From contig JAEYOY010000022.1 of the NCBI GenBank assembly GCA_023411215.1, positions 1 through 16,070 on the forward strand: DNA of 16,070 bases. The letters run 5' to 3'. How positions within the stretch are numbered: position 1 is the first letter of the stretch; every line of letters starts with the position of its first letter. The notes beneath the pieces were generated by a model. It saw nothing but the letters and a program-made list of their open reading frames with translations, ran no database searches and was not told the origin of the DNA. This document shows, in pieces, positions 6,786-12,649 of the stretch. The position numbers were made by a program, and so were the translations under genes. Origin of the DNA: Bacillota bacterium (GTDB taxonomy: Bacteria; Bacillota; Clostridia; Lachnospirales; Lachnospiraceae).

Positions 6786-7658
6786 ATGAGACGTATAATG
6801 GTAACCGGAGCATCCGGTCAGTTAGGACTAGCTCTCTATCGGTTATTAAAGGAACAAAGCCAATATGAGCTGCTGCGAACGGATGTAAATACTAGTGATG
6901 ATGGAGCCATACAAGCTTTGGATATAACGAATGAAGCAGAAGTAAATGCCTACATACAAGAGAATATGCCTGAGATTATCATTAATTGTGCAGCCTTTAC
7001 TGCTGTAGATTTGTGTGAAAGCCAAGAGGATAAGGCATATCGGATTAATGCCTTAGGGCCGAAGAATCTGGCTATGGCGGCAGAAAGCATTAGTGCCAAG
7101 CTGGTTCATGTATCAACGGATTATGTGTTTGATGGAATGGCCTTCGAGCCTTACGAAGAGGACTTTCCTACTAACCCAATCAGTGCCTATGGCAGAACGA
7201 AGCAGGCAGGAGATGTATTTGTTCGGGCAAATTGCAGCAAGTTCTTTATTCTCCGGACAGCCTGGGTTTATGGTGAGGGCAAGAATTTTGTTAAAACGAT
7301 GCTGCGTTTGGCACAAACCAATGATAAGGTTCGGGTGGTAGCAGACCAGTATGGTACTCCGACAAGTGCCTTGGAGCTGGCTAGAGCAATTGTTTATCTT
7401 ATGGAGACTGACAGTTATGGAATCTATCATGCAACCTGTGAGGGAAGCACTACCTGGTATGAGTTTGCTTTGACGATTTTTCAGGCAGCAGGCATTGATA
7501 TTACGGTAGAACCGATTTCCACCAATGAGTATCCTACGCCGGCAAAGCGCCCCATGTACTCAGTGCTTGATAATAAGGCTCTAAGGGAGCGACATGGATA
7601 TTATATGAAGGATTGGAAAGAAGCATTCAAGGAATATTTTGAACAAGAAATATTATGA
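6786..7658 (+). CDS. rfbD: dTDP-4-dehydrorhamnose reductase
   Basis: A 290-residue cytosolic NAD(P)H-dependent reductase catalysing the last step of dTDP-L-rhamnose synthesis. An N-terminal Rossmann fold is shown by TGASGQLG (residues 7-14). STDYVFDG (110-117) and the short-chain dehydrogenase pair Y135-K139 in YGRTK form the active site. PTSALELARAIVYL and the C-terminal substrate-binding region are also typical. The open frame extends 13 codons upstream, but AGAAAGG lies 11 bases before ATG 6786, which gives the normal family start (MRRIMVTGAS). rfbB follows 60 bases downstream without a terminator, so the two are probably one operon read from the promoter at 6682-6710. The product feeds cell wall or surface polysaccharide. 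Confidence 0.93.
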   Translation: MRRIMVTGASGQLGLALYRLLKEQSQYELLRTDVNTSDDGAIQALDITNEAEVNAYIQENMPEIIINCAAFTAVDLCESQEDKAYRINALGPKNLAMAAESISAKLVHVSTDYVFDGMAFEPYEEDFPTNPISAYGRTKQAGDVFVRANCSKFFILRTAWVYGEGKNFVKTMLRLAQTNDKVRVVADQYGTPTSALELARAIVYLMETDSYGIYHATCEGSTTWYEFALTIFQAAGIDITVEPISTNEYPTPAKRPMYSVLDNKALRERHGYYMKDWKEAFKEYFEQEIL

Positions 7659-7718
7659 TTGGATTACACTCCAATCTTATAACAAGGTGATAAATTTAAT
7701 AATAAGTGAGGAATTTAT

Positions 7719-8795
7719 ATGAGAACCTACCTAGTGACCGGTGGTGCCGGCTTTATCGGATCAAATTTTATTCTGTACATGTTCGAGAAATACAAGGAGG
7801 AGATTCGGATTATCAATCTGGATTCCCTGACCTATGCAGGTAACCTTGAGAACTTAAAATCCGTTGAGAAACGGGATAATTACGAGTTTCTTAAGATAGA
7901 TATCTGTGATAAGGATGCAGTGCTAAAGGTATTTGAGACATATGATATAGACAGAGTGATTCATTTTGCTGCGGAGAGCCATGTTGACCGTAGTATCCGC
8001 AACCCTGAGGTGTTCGTGAATACGAATGTCCTGGGAACCCTCAATCTACTCAATGCAGCGAAGCTTGCATGGCAGACAGAGGATGGCTATCTTCCGAATA
8101 AGAAGTATGTCCAGGTTTCAACCGATGAGGTATATGGCTCTTTGGAAGGGGATGAAGGGTATTTCTATGAGAGTACTCCATTGGACCCTCACAGCCCTTA
8201 TTCCGCCAGCAAAGCCAGTGCAGATTTTATAGTGAAATCTTACGTGGATACCTTCCATTTTCCTGCGAACATCACCAGATGCAGTAATAACTATGGCCCA
8301 TATCAGTTCCCGGAGAAGCTTATTCCTTTGATGATTAACAATGCGCTTGCAGGGAAGAACCTTCCGGTATACGGAACGGGCAAGAATGTAAGGGATTGGC
8401 TTTATGTTATGGACCATGCCAAAGCAATTGATATGGTTGCAGAAGGTGGTAGAGTTGGAGAGGTATATAATGTAGGCGGGCACAACGAGAAGAGAAATAT
8501 TGAGATTGTAACCACCATTATTGATACGCTGTTGGAGATACTACCTGCAGAGGACCCCAGAAGAAGTAACATCAGCCATCAGCTGATAACTTATGTTGAG
8601 GATCGTAAGGGACATGATTTCCGTTATGCCATTGCACCGGATAAGATTAAATCAGAGCTTGACTGGGAGCCGGAGACACCCTTCGCAAAAGGAATTAAGC
8701 TAACGATAGAATGGTACCTTAATAATATTGACTGGATGGAGCATGTAACGAAGGGTGACTACCAGAAGTATTATCAGGAGATGTACCAGGTATAA
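7719..8795 (+). CDS. rfbB: dTDP-glucose 4,6-dehydratase
   Basis: A 358-residue NAD-dependent enzyme turning dTDP-glucose into dTDP-4-keto-6-deoxyglucose, the second step to dTDP-rhamnose. It is an extended short-chain dehydrogenase: nucleotide-binding TGGAGFIGS (7-15), the T135-D136-E137 catalytic triad in STDEVYG, and Y161/K165 in YSASK. HFAAESHVDRSI and NNYGPYQFPEKLIP are hallmark RmlB stretches. Full length for the family. GTGAGG precedes the ATG. It follows rfbD; rfbA and rfbC are not in the window, so the pathway is completed elsewhere or the keto-sugar is shared with other pathways. Confidence 0.95.
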   Translation: MRTYLVTGGAGFIGSNFILYMFEKYKEEIRIINLDSLTYAGNLENLKSVEKRDNYEFLKIDICDKDAVLKVFETYDIDRVIHFAAESHVDRSIRNPEVFVNTNVLGTLNLLNAAKLAWQTEDGYLPNKKYVQVSTDEVYGSLEGDEGYFYESTPLDPHSPYSASKASADFIVKSYVDTFHFPANITRCSNNYGPYQFPEKLIPLMINNALAGKNLPVYGTGKNVRDWLYVMDHAKAIDMVAEGGRVGEVYNVGGHNEKRNIEIVTTIIDTLLEILPAEDPRRSNISHQLITYVEDRKGHDFRYAIAPDKIKSELDWEPETPFAKGIKLTIEWYLNNIDWMEHVTKGDYQKYYQEMYQV

Positions 8796-8882
8796 AGGAT
8801 ATCCTTATTGTGCAATTATGTAGTGCACATGATTTATAGTATTAATTAAACCGTACGAATTGCGGTCGAAAGGTTAGAAGTG

Positions 8883-8930
8883 TAGTGTGAATTAAAAAGC
8901 AATTCCCAAAGCGAAATTCATTCGCTTAAG
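8883..8930 (+). repeat. Dispersed palindromic element, family D, copy 1
   Basis: Starts TAGTGTGAA, continues AAAAAGCA and AATT-like blocks, and ends in the hairpin AAGCGAA-ATTCA-TTCGCTT (8909-8927). The same blocks in the same order occur at 14923-14976, where the 19-base hairpin is identical at 16 positions. Both copies lie upstream of a gene on the plus strand. A further imperfect hairpin follows at 8941-8966 (GAAACTCGTAC with GTGCTAGTTCC, 9 of 11 paired). Confidence 0.65.
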
Positions 8931-9017
8931 AAGAACCTACGAAACTCGTACAATTGTGCTAGTTCCTTGATTCTTCCGGGTTTAGAGCTGCATTGAAGAT
9001 GCAGCATGGAGGTTAGT

Positions 9018-9758
9018 ATGAGATACGAAGAATTTACCATAGAAGGCCGTAATGCAGTAATGGAGGCGTTTCGTGCAGGGAAGACGATAGACCGCCTATT
9101 TGTGCTGGATGGCTGTCAGGATGGGCCGGTTAAGTCCATCATCCGCGAAGCGAAGAAGACGGATGCCATAATTACCTTTGTTAAGAAGGAGCGTCTTGAT
9201 CAGTTGTCCTCCACGGAGAAGCATCAGGGTGTTATCGCATATGCGGCAGCCTATGAATACGCTGAGGTTGAGGATATATTACAGGCTGCACAGGAGAAGG
9301 GGGAACCTCCTTTTATTGTATTGCTTGATAGTATTGAAGACCCACATAATCTTGGAGCTATTATCCGTACCGCGCATCAGGCAGGAGCTCATGGTGTAAT
9401 TATCCCGAAGCGTCGTGCAGTGGGATTAACCGCGACGGTTGCAAAGACCAGTGCGGGAGCAATCAACTATCTTCCTGTAGCCAAGGTGACGAATTTGGCA
9501 ACCACCATTGAAGAGTTGAAGGAGAAAGGTCTCTGGTTTGTCTGTGCGGACATGGAAGGTGAGCTGATGTACCGAGTGAACCTGAAGGGACCGATTGGCC
9601 TTGTCATTGGTAGTGAAGGCGAGGGTGTCGGCAGACTGATTAAAGAAAAGTGTGATTATATTGCTAAGATACCTATGTACGGTAAGGTGGATTCCCTCAA
9701 TGCTTCCGTTGCGATGGGTGTATTAGCATATGAGATTGTAAGACAACGCCTCAGCTAG
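9018..9758 (+). CDS. rlmB: 23S rRNA (guanosine-2'-O-)-methyltransferase, TrmH/RlmB family
   Basis: A 246-residue SPOUT methyltransferase, expected to methylate the ribose of G2251 (E. coli numbering) in 23S rRNA using S-adenosylmethionine. The N-terminal 75 residues (GRNAVMEAFRAGKTIDRLFV) are the L30e-like substrate-binding domain. The C-terminal knot has motif 1 DPHNLGAIIRTA with N111 and R117, motif 2 VIGSEGEGVGRL (about 196-207) and motif 3 IPMYGKVDSLNASVAMGV with N228. GGAGG (9008-9012) fixes the start at ATG 9018 rather than the in-frame ATG at 9006. sigH follows 58 bases later, as in many Firmicutes, but without the yacP gene that often sits between them. Confidence 0.93.
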   Translation: MRYEEFTIEGRNAVMEAFRAGKTIDRLFVLDGCQDGPVKSIIREAKKTDAIITFVKKERLDQLSSTEKHQGVIAYAAAYEYAEVEDILQAAQEKGEPPFIVLLDSIEDPHNLGAIIRTAHQAGAHGVIIPKRRAVGLTATVAKTSAGAINYLPVAKVTNLATTIEELKEKGLWFVCADMEGELMYRVNLKGPIGLVIGSEGEGVGRLIKEKCDYIAKIPMYGKVDSLNASVAMGVLAYEIVRQRLS

Positions 9759-9816
9759 TATATGACCGTAGATAAGACCGGAAGAATGTGCTTAAGAGGT
9801 TAAGGAGGATTCTAGT

Positions 9817-10449
9817 GTGGGAGCTGTGGAGAAGTATGATTCACTATCCGATGAAGAAATCTTAGAACGTATCAAGCAAGGAGATCAGCCAGCGATTGAC
9901 TATCTGATGGAAAAATACAAATACCTGGTACGTAGTAAGGCGAAGGCCTTATTCCTAATCGGAGGAGATAGAGACGATCTGATCCAGGAGGGAATGATCG
10001 GATTATACAAAGCGATCAGGGATTATCAGTCCGGTAAAGATAATTCCTTCTTTAACTTCGCCGATTTGTGTGTATCCAGACAAATCTACAGCGCCATCAA
10101 GGCTTCAAACCGCAAGAAAAATATTCCTCTCAATACCTATATCTCTCTCTATGCTCCTGCATATGGGGAGAACAGTGATACAGAGGAGAAGGAAAATTTG
10201 GTTGACATAATATACCAAAAAAATGTATCAAATCCTGAAGAATTAGTTATTGACAAAGAGAATACTAGTATGATAGAATATGAACTTGTAAGGCGTCTGA
10301 GCGACCTGGAGAAACGAGTCTTAGGCCTATATATGCAGGATTTAAAATATTTACAGATTGCAGAGGTTCTTGGTAAAGAGCCAAAGACAATTGACAATGC
10401 ATTGACTAGGATTAAGACGAAATTAAATCAGGTACTCAAAGTGATATAA
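9817..10449 (+). CDS. sigH: RNA polymerase sigma factor SigH (sigma-30)
   Basis: A 210-residue sigma-70-family factor lacking regions 1 and 3. Region 2 spans about 25-100 with the core-binding stretch DDLIQEGMIGLYKAIRDY. Region 4 spans about 155-205 with the helix-turn-helix LKYLQIAEVLGKEPKTIDNALTRIKTKL. In spore-forming Firmicutes SigH drives transition-phase and early sporulation genes; the rlmB neighbour and the length fit this assignment. The start codon is GTG (9817), with AAGGAGG (9802-9808) 8 bases upstream, so translation is strong despite the rare codon. The gene ends in a 22-base tandem repeat, and tRNA-Thr follows with no terminator between them. The usual downstream rpmG-secE-nusG genes are not present, which suggests a rearrangement or insertion after sigH. 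Confidence 0.93.
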   Translation: MGAVEKYDSLSDEEILERIKQGDQPAIDYLMEKYKYLVRSKAKALFLIGGDRDDLIQEGMIGLYKAIRDYQSGKDNSFFNFADLCVSRQIYSAIKASNRKKNIPLNTYISLYAPAYGENSDTEEKENLVDIIYQKNVSNPEELVIDKENTSMIEYELVRRLSDLEKRVLGLYMQDLKYLQIAEVLGKEPKTIDNALTRIKTKLNQVLKVI

Positions 10450-10451
10450 AC

Positions 10452-10517
10452 CAATCACTTTCGTGATATAGGACAATCACTTTTATGATATAGGACAATC
10501 ACTTCTATAGTATAGAA
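10452..10517. repeat. Three tandem 22-bp repeats after sigH
   Basis: Three adjacent 22-base units start at 10452, 10474 and 10496. Units 1 and 2 agree at 20 of 22 positions; unit 3 is more diverged. Each begins CAATCACTT and holds a GATATAG-like end. Unit 1 contains the inverted repeat ATCAC-TTTC-GTGAT. A partial unit (GTGATATAAA) overlaps the last codons and stop of sigH, so the array seems to have grown from the gene end. It lies directly before tRNA-Thr. Confidence 0.8.
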
Positions 10518-10535
10518 TAAGATAAGCCTGCATTT

Positions 10536-10608
10536 GCTGTTGTAGCTCAGTTGGTAGAGCACCTCATTGGTAATGAGGAGGTCAGCAGTTCAAGTCTGCC
10601 CAACAGCT
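10536..10608 (+). tRNA. tRNA-Thr(GGT)
   Basis: A 73-nt cloverleaf. Acceptor GCTGTTG (10536-10542) pairs with CAACAGC (10601-10607) and the discriminator is T. The D arm is GCTC/GAGC. The anticodon stem CCTCA/TGAGG holds the loop TTGGTAA, anticodon GGT at 10569-10571. The T arm is AGCAG/CTGCC with loop TTCAAGT; its outermost pair is an A-C mismatch. CCA is not encoded. It may be co-transcribed with sigH, as I see no separate good promoter. A terminator follows. Confidence 0.95.
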
Positions 10609-10620
10609 TAAAGAAAAATC

Positions 10621-10662
10621 AAGGGTTGTAGCGATTTTTGAAAAGTCGTTATAGCCCTTTTT
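10621..10662 (+). terminator. Terminator after tRNA-Thr
   Basis: AGGGTTGTAGCGA and TCGTTATAGCCCT form a 13-bp stem with G-T pairs around a TTTTTGAAAAG loop, followed by a T-rich tract. It would end the sigH-tRNA-Thr transcript. Confidence 0.75.
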
Positions 10663-10688
10663 CTATGACTTTTTCTATGATCTTTCTA

Positions 10689-10880
10689 TCAGCTTTTTAT
10701 TATCAATTGTATTTTTAGGATAATAGTCTTATCGGTATATGAGAAATTATCTAAAGTGGCCTGAACGGTAGTATGTCGCATCCTATCTGCCACCAGCTTT
10801 GGATTAACCCCATCACGCATCATAATTGTGCCAAATGAGTGTCTTCCTAGGCGCAACATAACAGGAGACATGCTTTTGAC
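10689..10880 (-). pseudogene. Remnant of a tyrosine recombinase (integrase) C-terminus
   Basis: About 60 codons match the end of phage or integrative-element integrases: LGRHSFGTIMMRDGVNPKLVADRMRHTTVQATLDNFSYTD. The RHSFGT motif gives a catalytic Arg and His, and the second His of the family is in RHTTVQ. Ten residues later, where the nucleophilic tyrosine belongs, there is Phe (NFSYTD). The usual Gly before that second His is also Arg. A stop codon lies just upstream and the N-terminal and core-binding parts are missing, so no working enzyme is made. The 3' end points towards tRNA-Thr, the normal arrangement for an element integrated into that tRNA. I read it as the stump of a lost integrative element. 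Confidence 0.8.
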
Positions 10881-10935
10881 TTAAGATTTCTATTGTGGTG
10901 GATGTTCTTTCGTTGATGTAAGTTAGTAAAAAAAT

Positions 10936-10967
10936 AAACTACCAACTATAGTAGGTTGTTAGTTTTT
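10936..10967. terminator. Probable bidirectional terminator
   Basis: AACTACCAACTA and TAGGTTGTTAGTT pair with one bulge. A tracts precede the stem and T residues follow it, so either strand could use it. It lies between the integrase remnant and the small peptide gene at 11019. Confidence 0.55.
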
Positions 10968-10982
10968 ATTGCATTGTAAAAT

Positions 10983-11010
10983 AAAAAAGGCCCATCCATA
11001 AGGACAGGCC
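10983..11010 (-). terminator. Terminator of the 25-residue peptide gene
   Basis: On the minus strand GGCCTGTCC and GGATGGGCC pair through nine positions, including two G-T pairs, around a TTAT loop, and six T follow. It starts 8 bases after the stop codon of the small gene, a textbook position. Confidence 0.85.
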
Positions 11011-11018
11011 CAAAGAAC

Positions 11019-11096
11019 TTAATTACAAGATCCAAAACTACAGTATTTTAAGATTTGCTTTAATAAGTCGCTGCATGAACTAAAATTGAAACACAT
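11019..11096 (-). CDS. Small cysteine-containing peptide, 25 residues, unknown function
   Basis: I do not recognise this gene, but its expression signals are complete. CCTCC on the plus strand (11105-11109) is a minus-strand GGAGG, 8 bases before ATG 11096. A promoter lies at 11144-11172 and a strong terminator follows the stop. The peptide starts MCFNFSSCSDLL and ends YCSFGSCN. It has four cysteines (residues 2, 8, 19 and 24) around a short amphipathic segment SDLLKQILKY. There is no signal peptide. Metal binding, membrane association or a secreted modified peptide are all possible; none is shown. No modification or export gene is adjacent. Alternatively the unit encodes a small RNA and the ORF is chance, but the well-placed start and stop argue against that. 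Confidence 0.6.
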   Translation of the reverse strand: MCFNFSSCSDLLKQILKYCSFGSCN

Positions 11097-11143
11097 AATG
11101 TTTGCCTCCTTTTTGATGATTGCTATCTCTTAGGAACAATAGA

Positions 11144-11173
11144 ATTGTAACATATATGTAACAAAATTGTAAT
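11144..11173 (-). promoter_or_regulatory. Promoter with palindromic operator for the 25-residue peptide gene
   Basis: On the minus strand TTACAA (11167-11172) and TACAAT (11144-11149) are 17 bases apart. The same stretch read on the plus strand gives TTGTAA (11145-11150), 17 bases, TGTAAT (11168-11173), so it could fire both ways. The overlapping 20-base near-palindrome 11145-11164 (TTGTAACATA/TATGTAACAA, one mismatched pair) is a good candidate repressor site. Confidence 0.55.
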
Positions 11174-11269
11174 ATTTAAATGATGGTTAGCCAGTTAGCA
11201 TATGGGCTTACCTGAAAATCAAGGACTATATGGTAGTCACTGTAAATTTACCAAGAAAGGAGATAACCA

Positions 11270-11305
11270 GTGTACTCGAATAGTCGCTTTTACAGCCGGG
11301 GATGA
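11270..11305 (+). CDS. Possible 11-residue peptide ORF (GTG start)
   Basis: AGAAAGGAGAT ends about 6 bases before GTG 11270, giving a near-perfect ribosome binding site. The frame then reads MYSNSRFYSRG and stops at 11303-11305, just before the hairpin terminator at 11313-11351. It is too short to judge by composition. The ribosome binding site and terminator are the only support. A longer overlapping frame from 11202 has no ribosome binding site. Confidence 0.25.
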   Translation: MYSNSRFYSRG

Positions 11306-11312
11306 GACCTAT

Positions 11313-11351
11313 GAAAAAGGCGCTAGAGTTTTAGAATCAGGCGCCTTTTTC
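11313..11351. terminator. Bidirectional terminator
   Basis: GAAAAAGGCGC (11313-11323) and GCGCCTTTTTC (11341-11351) are exact reverse complements around a 17-base loop, with A5 on the left and T5 on the right. It serves the minus-strand Arg-rich peptide gene and any plus-strand transcript from the 11145 region. Confidence 0.85.
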
Positions 11352-11385
11352 GTATTACTAGTCCACTACGTTATTAATGTTTCAC

Positions 11386-11439
11386 TTAAAAACATCTGCG
11401 TCTACGACGCCTGCGACGGTTACAAAAGCAGCATCCCAT
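11386..11439 (-). CDS. Arg8/Cys micropeptide, 17 residues, unknown function
   Basis: The frame encodes MGCCFCNRRRRRRRRCF: a CCxC cluster, eight arginines in a row and a final Cys-Phe. The arginines use a mix of CGT, CGC, AGG and AGA codons, so this is not a simple nucleotide repeat. AAGGAG lies 8 bases before ATG 11439, a promoter lies at 11491-11519, and a perfect terminator hairpin starts 35 bases after the stop. The run of arginines suggests nucleic-acid or membrane binding, or a translation-stalling leader peptide; all of these are inferred. Nothing downstream on the same strand looks regulated by it. I do not know a family for it. Confidence 0.5.
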   Translation of the reverse strand: MGCCFCNRRRRRRRRCF

Positions 11440-11490
11440 ATTAATCACTCCTTAGAAACTAGTTTACACAATCAATTTATGCCAAATTAT

Positions 11491-11519
11491 AATATAATGT
11501 GTCAGATTATGTCTGTTAA
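11491..11519 (-). promoter_or_regulatory. Probable promoter of the Arg8 peptide gene
   Basis: On the minus strand TTAACA (11514-11519) and TATATT (11491-11496) are 17 bases apart, 52 bases before the start codon. A perfect TATAAT overlaps just downstream with a longer spacing. Confidence 0.5.
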
Positions 11520-11660
11520 ATCAAACTAGAGCATGACTTTGCCACCAATGATTTTAATACCAGCAGCAGCTTTGACATCGGCAGTGTTGATACAGGAGGC
11601 TTTGACTCCGGAAGCTTTGATGCAGGGGGAGCCGACTTGGGAGGCGGATCGGTAGATTAA
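11520..11660 (+). pseudogene. Tail of a lost gene with FD-Gly/Ser repeats
   Basis: After an in-frame stop at 11517-11519, 46 codons stay open to TAA 11658-11660 without a start codon. The translation is rich in Gly, Ser, Asp and Phe, with a repeated unit of the type SFDxG: SSFDIGSVDTGG, then FDSGSFDAGGADLGGG. Such tails occur at the C-termini of surface or membrane proteins, but the family cannot be told from this piece. Codon use looks like real coding sequence, so this is most likely the 3' stump of a deleted gene. Confidence 0.5.
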
Positions 11661-11716
11661 ATGCTTTAATGATTATTAATGCTGTCAGAGATTACTGGAC
11701 TTTTCACTGGTATTCT

Positions 11717-11747
11717 TTGACAGTAAATTCCTTCGAAAAAATATAAT
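11717..11747 (+). promoter_or_regulatory. Upstream promoter of tRNA-Pro
   Basis: TTGACA (11717-11722) and TATAAT (11742-11747) are both perfect consensus, with a rather long 19-base spacer. First of two tandem promoters. Confidence 0.55.
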
Positions 11748-11754
11748 CTTTGTG

Positions 11755-11784
11755 TTGACAAACTGGGGGTAGACATAATATAAT
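11755..11784 (+). promoter_or_regulatory. Proximal promoter of tRNA-Pro
   Basis: TTGACA (11755-11760) and TATAAT (11779-11784) with an 18-base spacer, both consensus. Transcription would start about 25 bases before the tRNA. Confidence 0.8.
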
Positions 11785-11816
11785 AACTTTGCTGTCCAAA
11801 ACGGACGGTACGAATT

Positions 11817-11891
11817 CGAGGCGTGGCTCAGCTTGGCTAGAGCGCTGCGTTAGGGACGCAGAGGTCGCAAGTTCAAATCTTGTCGCCTCGA
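11817..11891 (+). tRNA. tRNA-Pro(AGG)
   Basis: A 75-nt cloverleaf. Acceptor CGAGGCG (11817-11823) pairs with CGCCTCG (11884-11890) and the discriminator is A. The D arm is GCTC/GAGC. The anticodon stem CTGCG/CGCAG has the loop TTAGGGA, so the anticodon is AGG (11852-11854). The T arm is GCAAG/CTTGT with loop TTCAAAT. CCA is not encoded. Proline identity fits the C1-G72 acceptor end and A73. An A at the wobble position is uncommon in bacteria. Confidence 0.93.
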
Positions 11892-11901
11892 TTATAATAA
11901 C

Positions 11902-11934
11902 AAAATGGAGAGCATTCGATGCTCTCCATTTTTT
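11902..11934 (+). terminator. Terminator after tRNA-Pro
   Basis: ATGGAGAGCAT (11905-11915) and ATGCTCTCCAT (11919-11929) are exact reverse complements around a 3-base loop. Flanking A and T runs extend the stem and give the T tract. It may also stop the convergent acetyltransferase transcript. Confidence 0.9.
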
Positions 11935-11972
11935 ATGACCAGAAGGTTACAATGCTTATCTACGGTCATTAA

Positions 11973-12548
11973 TTATTCGATTATCAGCTCTGTAATCGGG
12001 ATAACCGGCTCAGGGTGGGCTGGATGTTCACCGAGCATTTTCTCCATCCAAATCATATCATACCAGTTACCGAACTTATAACCGCACCTCGTGAAATGAG
12101 CTACCTTCTTATAACCCAGATGCTCATGAAAGAGAGTGCTTGTATTATTCAGATGAGCATCTTCCTCAGTTGCATAGGCAATGCAGGCATTGAGGTTGAT
12201 AATATTTTGCTTCTTAAGAATATCCTCTAGGGCATAATAAAGCTTTTTACCATAGCCCTTTCCCTGGCAGTCCTGTCTTAGATAGATTGTAGTCTCTACA
12301 GCCCAATCATAGGCTGATCTTGTCTTAAAGGATGAAGCGTAAGCATAGCCAACGATTTTCTCCTCTGCGATTGCTACGAGATAAGGATATTTACTCAGAG
12401 TATGCTTTATCCGATCAGTAAATTCGCTCACGGAAGGGATATCATATTCAAAGGTTATCGCTGTATCTGTGATATAAGGAATATAAATATCCAGTATTTC
12501 TTTCGCATCCGCTGTGGTTGCCATTCGTATCGTAAGGTCTGTCTGCAT
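11973..12548 (-). CDS. GNAT-family N-acetyltransferase (phosphinothricin-acetyltransferase-like)
   Basis: A 191-residue cytosolic acetyl-CoA-dependent acetyltransferase. The start IRMATTADAKEILDIYIPYI and the TAITFEYD segment (29-36) are typical of the PAT/YwnH-like branch, which acetylates small amines or amino acid analogues. The acetyl-CoA loop is QGKGYG (95-100), and the conserved end of the fold contains LFHEHLGYKKVAHF and the GNWYDMIWMEK strand. The last 20 residues (HPAHPEPVIP...) are an extension. GAGGG precedes ATG 12548. The gene is alone and converges on tRNA-Pro. The natural substrate cannot be read from the sequence. Confidence 0.9.
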   Translation of the reverse strand: MQTDLTIRMATTADAKEILDIYIPYITDTAITFEYDIPSVSEFTDRIKHTLSKYPYLVAIAEEKIVGYAYASSFKTRSAYDWAVETTIYLRQDCQGKGYGKKLYYALEDILKKQNIINLNACIAYATEEDAHLNNTSTLFHEHLGYKKVAHFTRCGYKFGNWYDMIWMEKMLGEHPAHPEPVIPITELIIE

Positions 12549-12649
12549 ATAATTTCCCTCTTTCTGTCCACGTCTTACTATGTAGTCAATGCTTTATCTA
12601 TGTAATCTGTAATTCACAGGAACATTACCCAAATAATTACTAGTATTAT

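Noticed and set aside
10452..10517. CRISPR-like array
   Set aside because: The 22-base units are directly adjacent without spacers and there are no cas genes.
10490..10518. Own promoter of tRNA-Thr in the 22-bp array
   Set aside because: TAGAAT (10513-10518) resembles a -10 box, but no acceptable -35 box lies at 16 to 18 bases. Co-transcription with sigH is simpler.
11202..11444. 80-codon plus-strand ORF in the island
   Set aside because: No ribosome binding site before its ATG, no recognisable composition, and it runs through a perfect terminator hairpin and antisense to the Arg8 peptide gene.
10609..11816. Second attachment site (repeat of the tRNA-Thr 3' end) within the island
   Set aside because: I searched by eye for copies of the tRNA-Thr T-arm and acceptor sequence and found none in the window.
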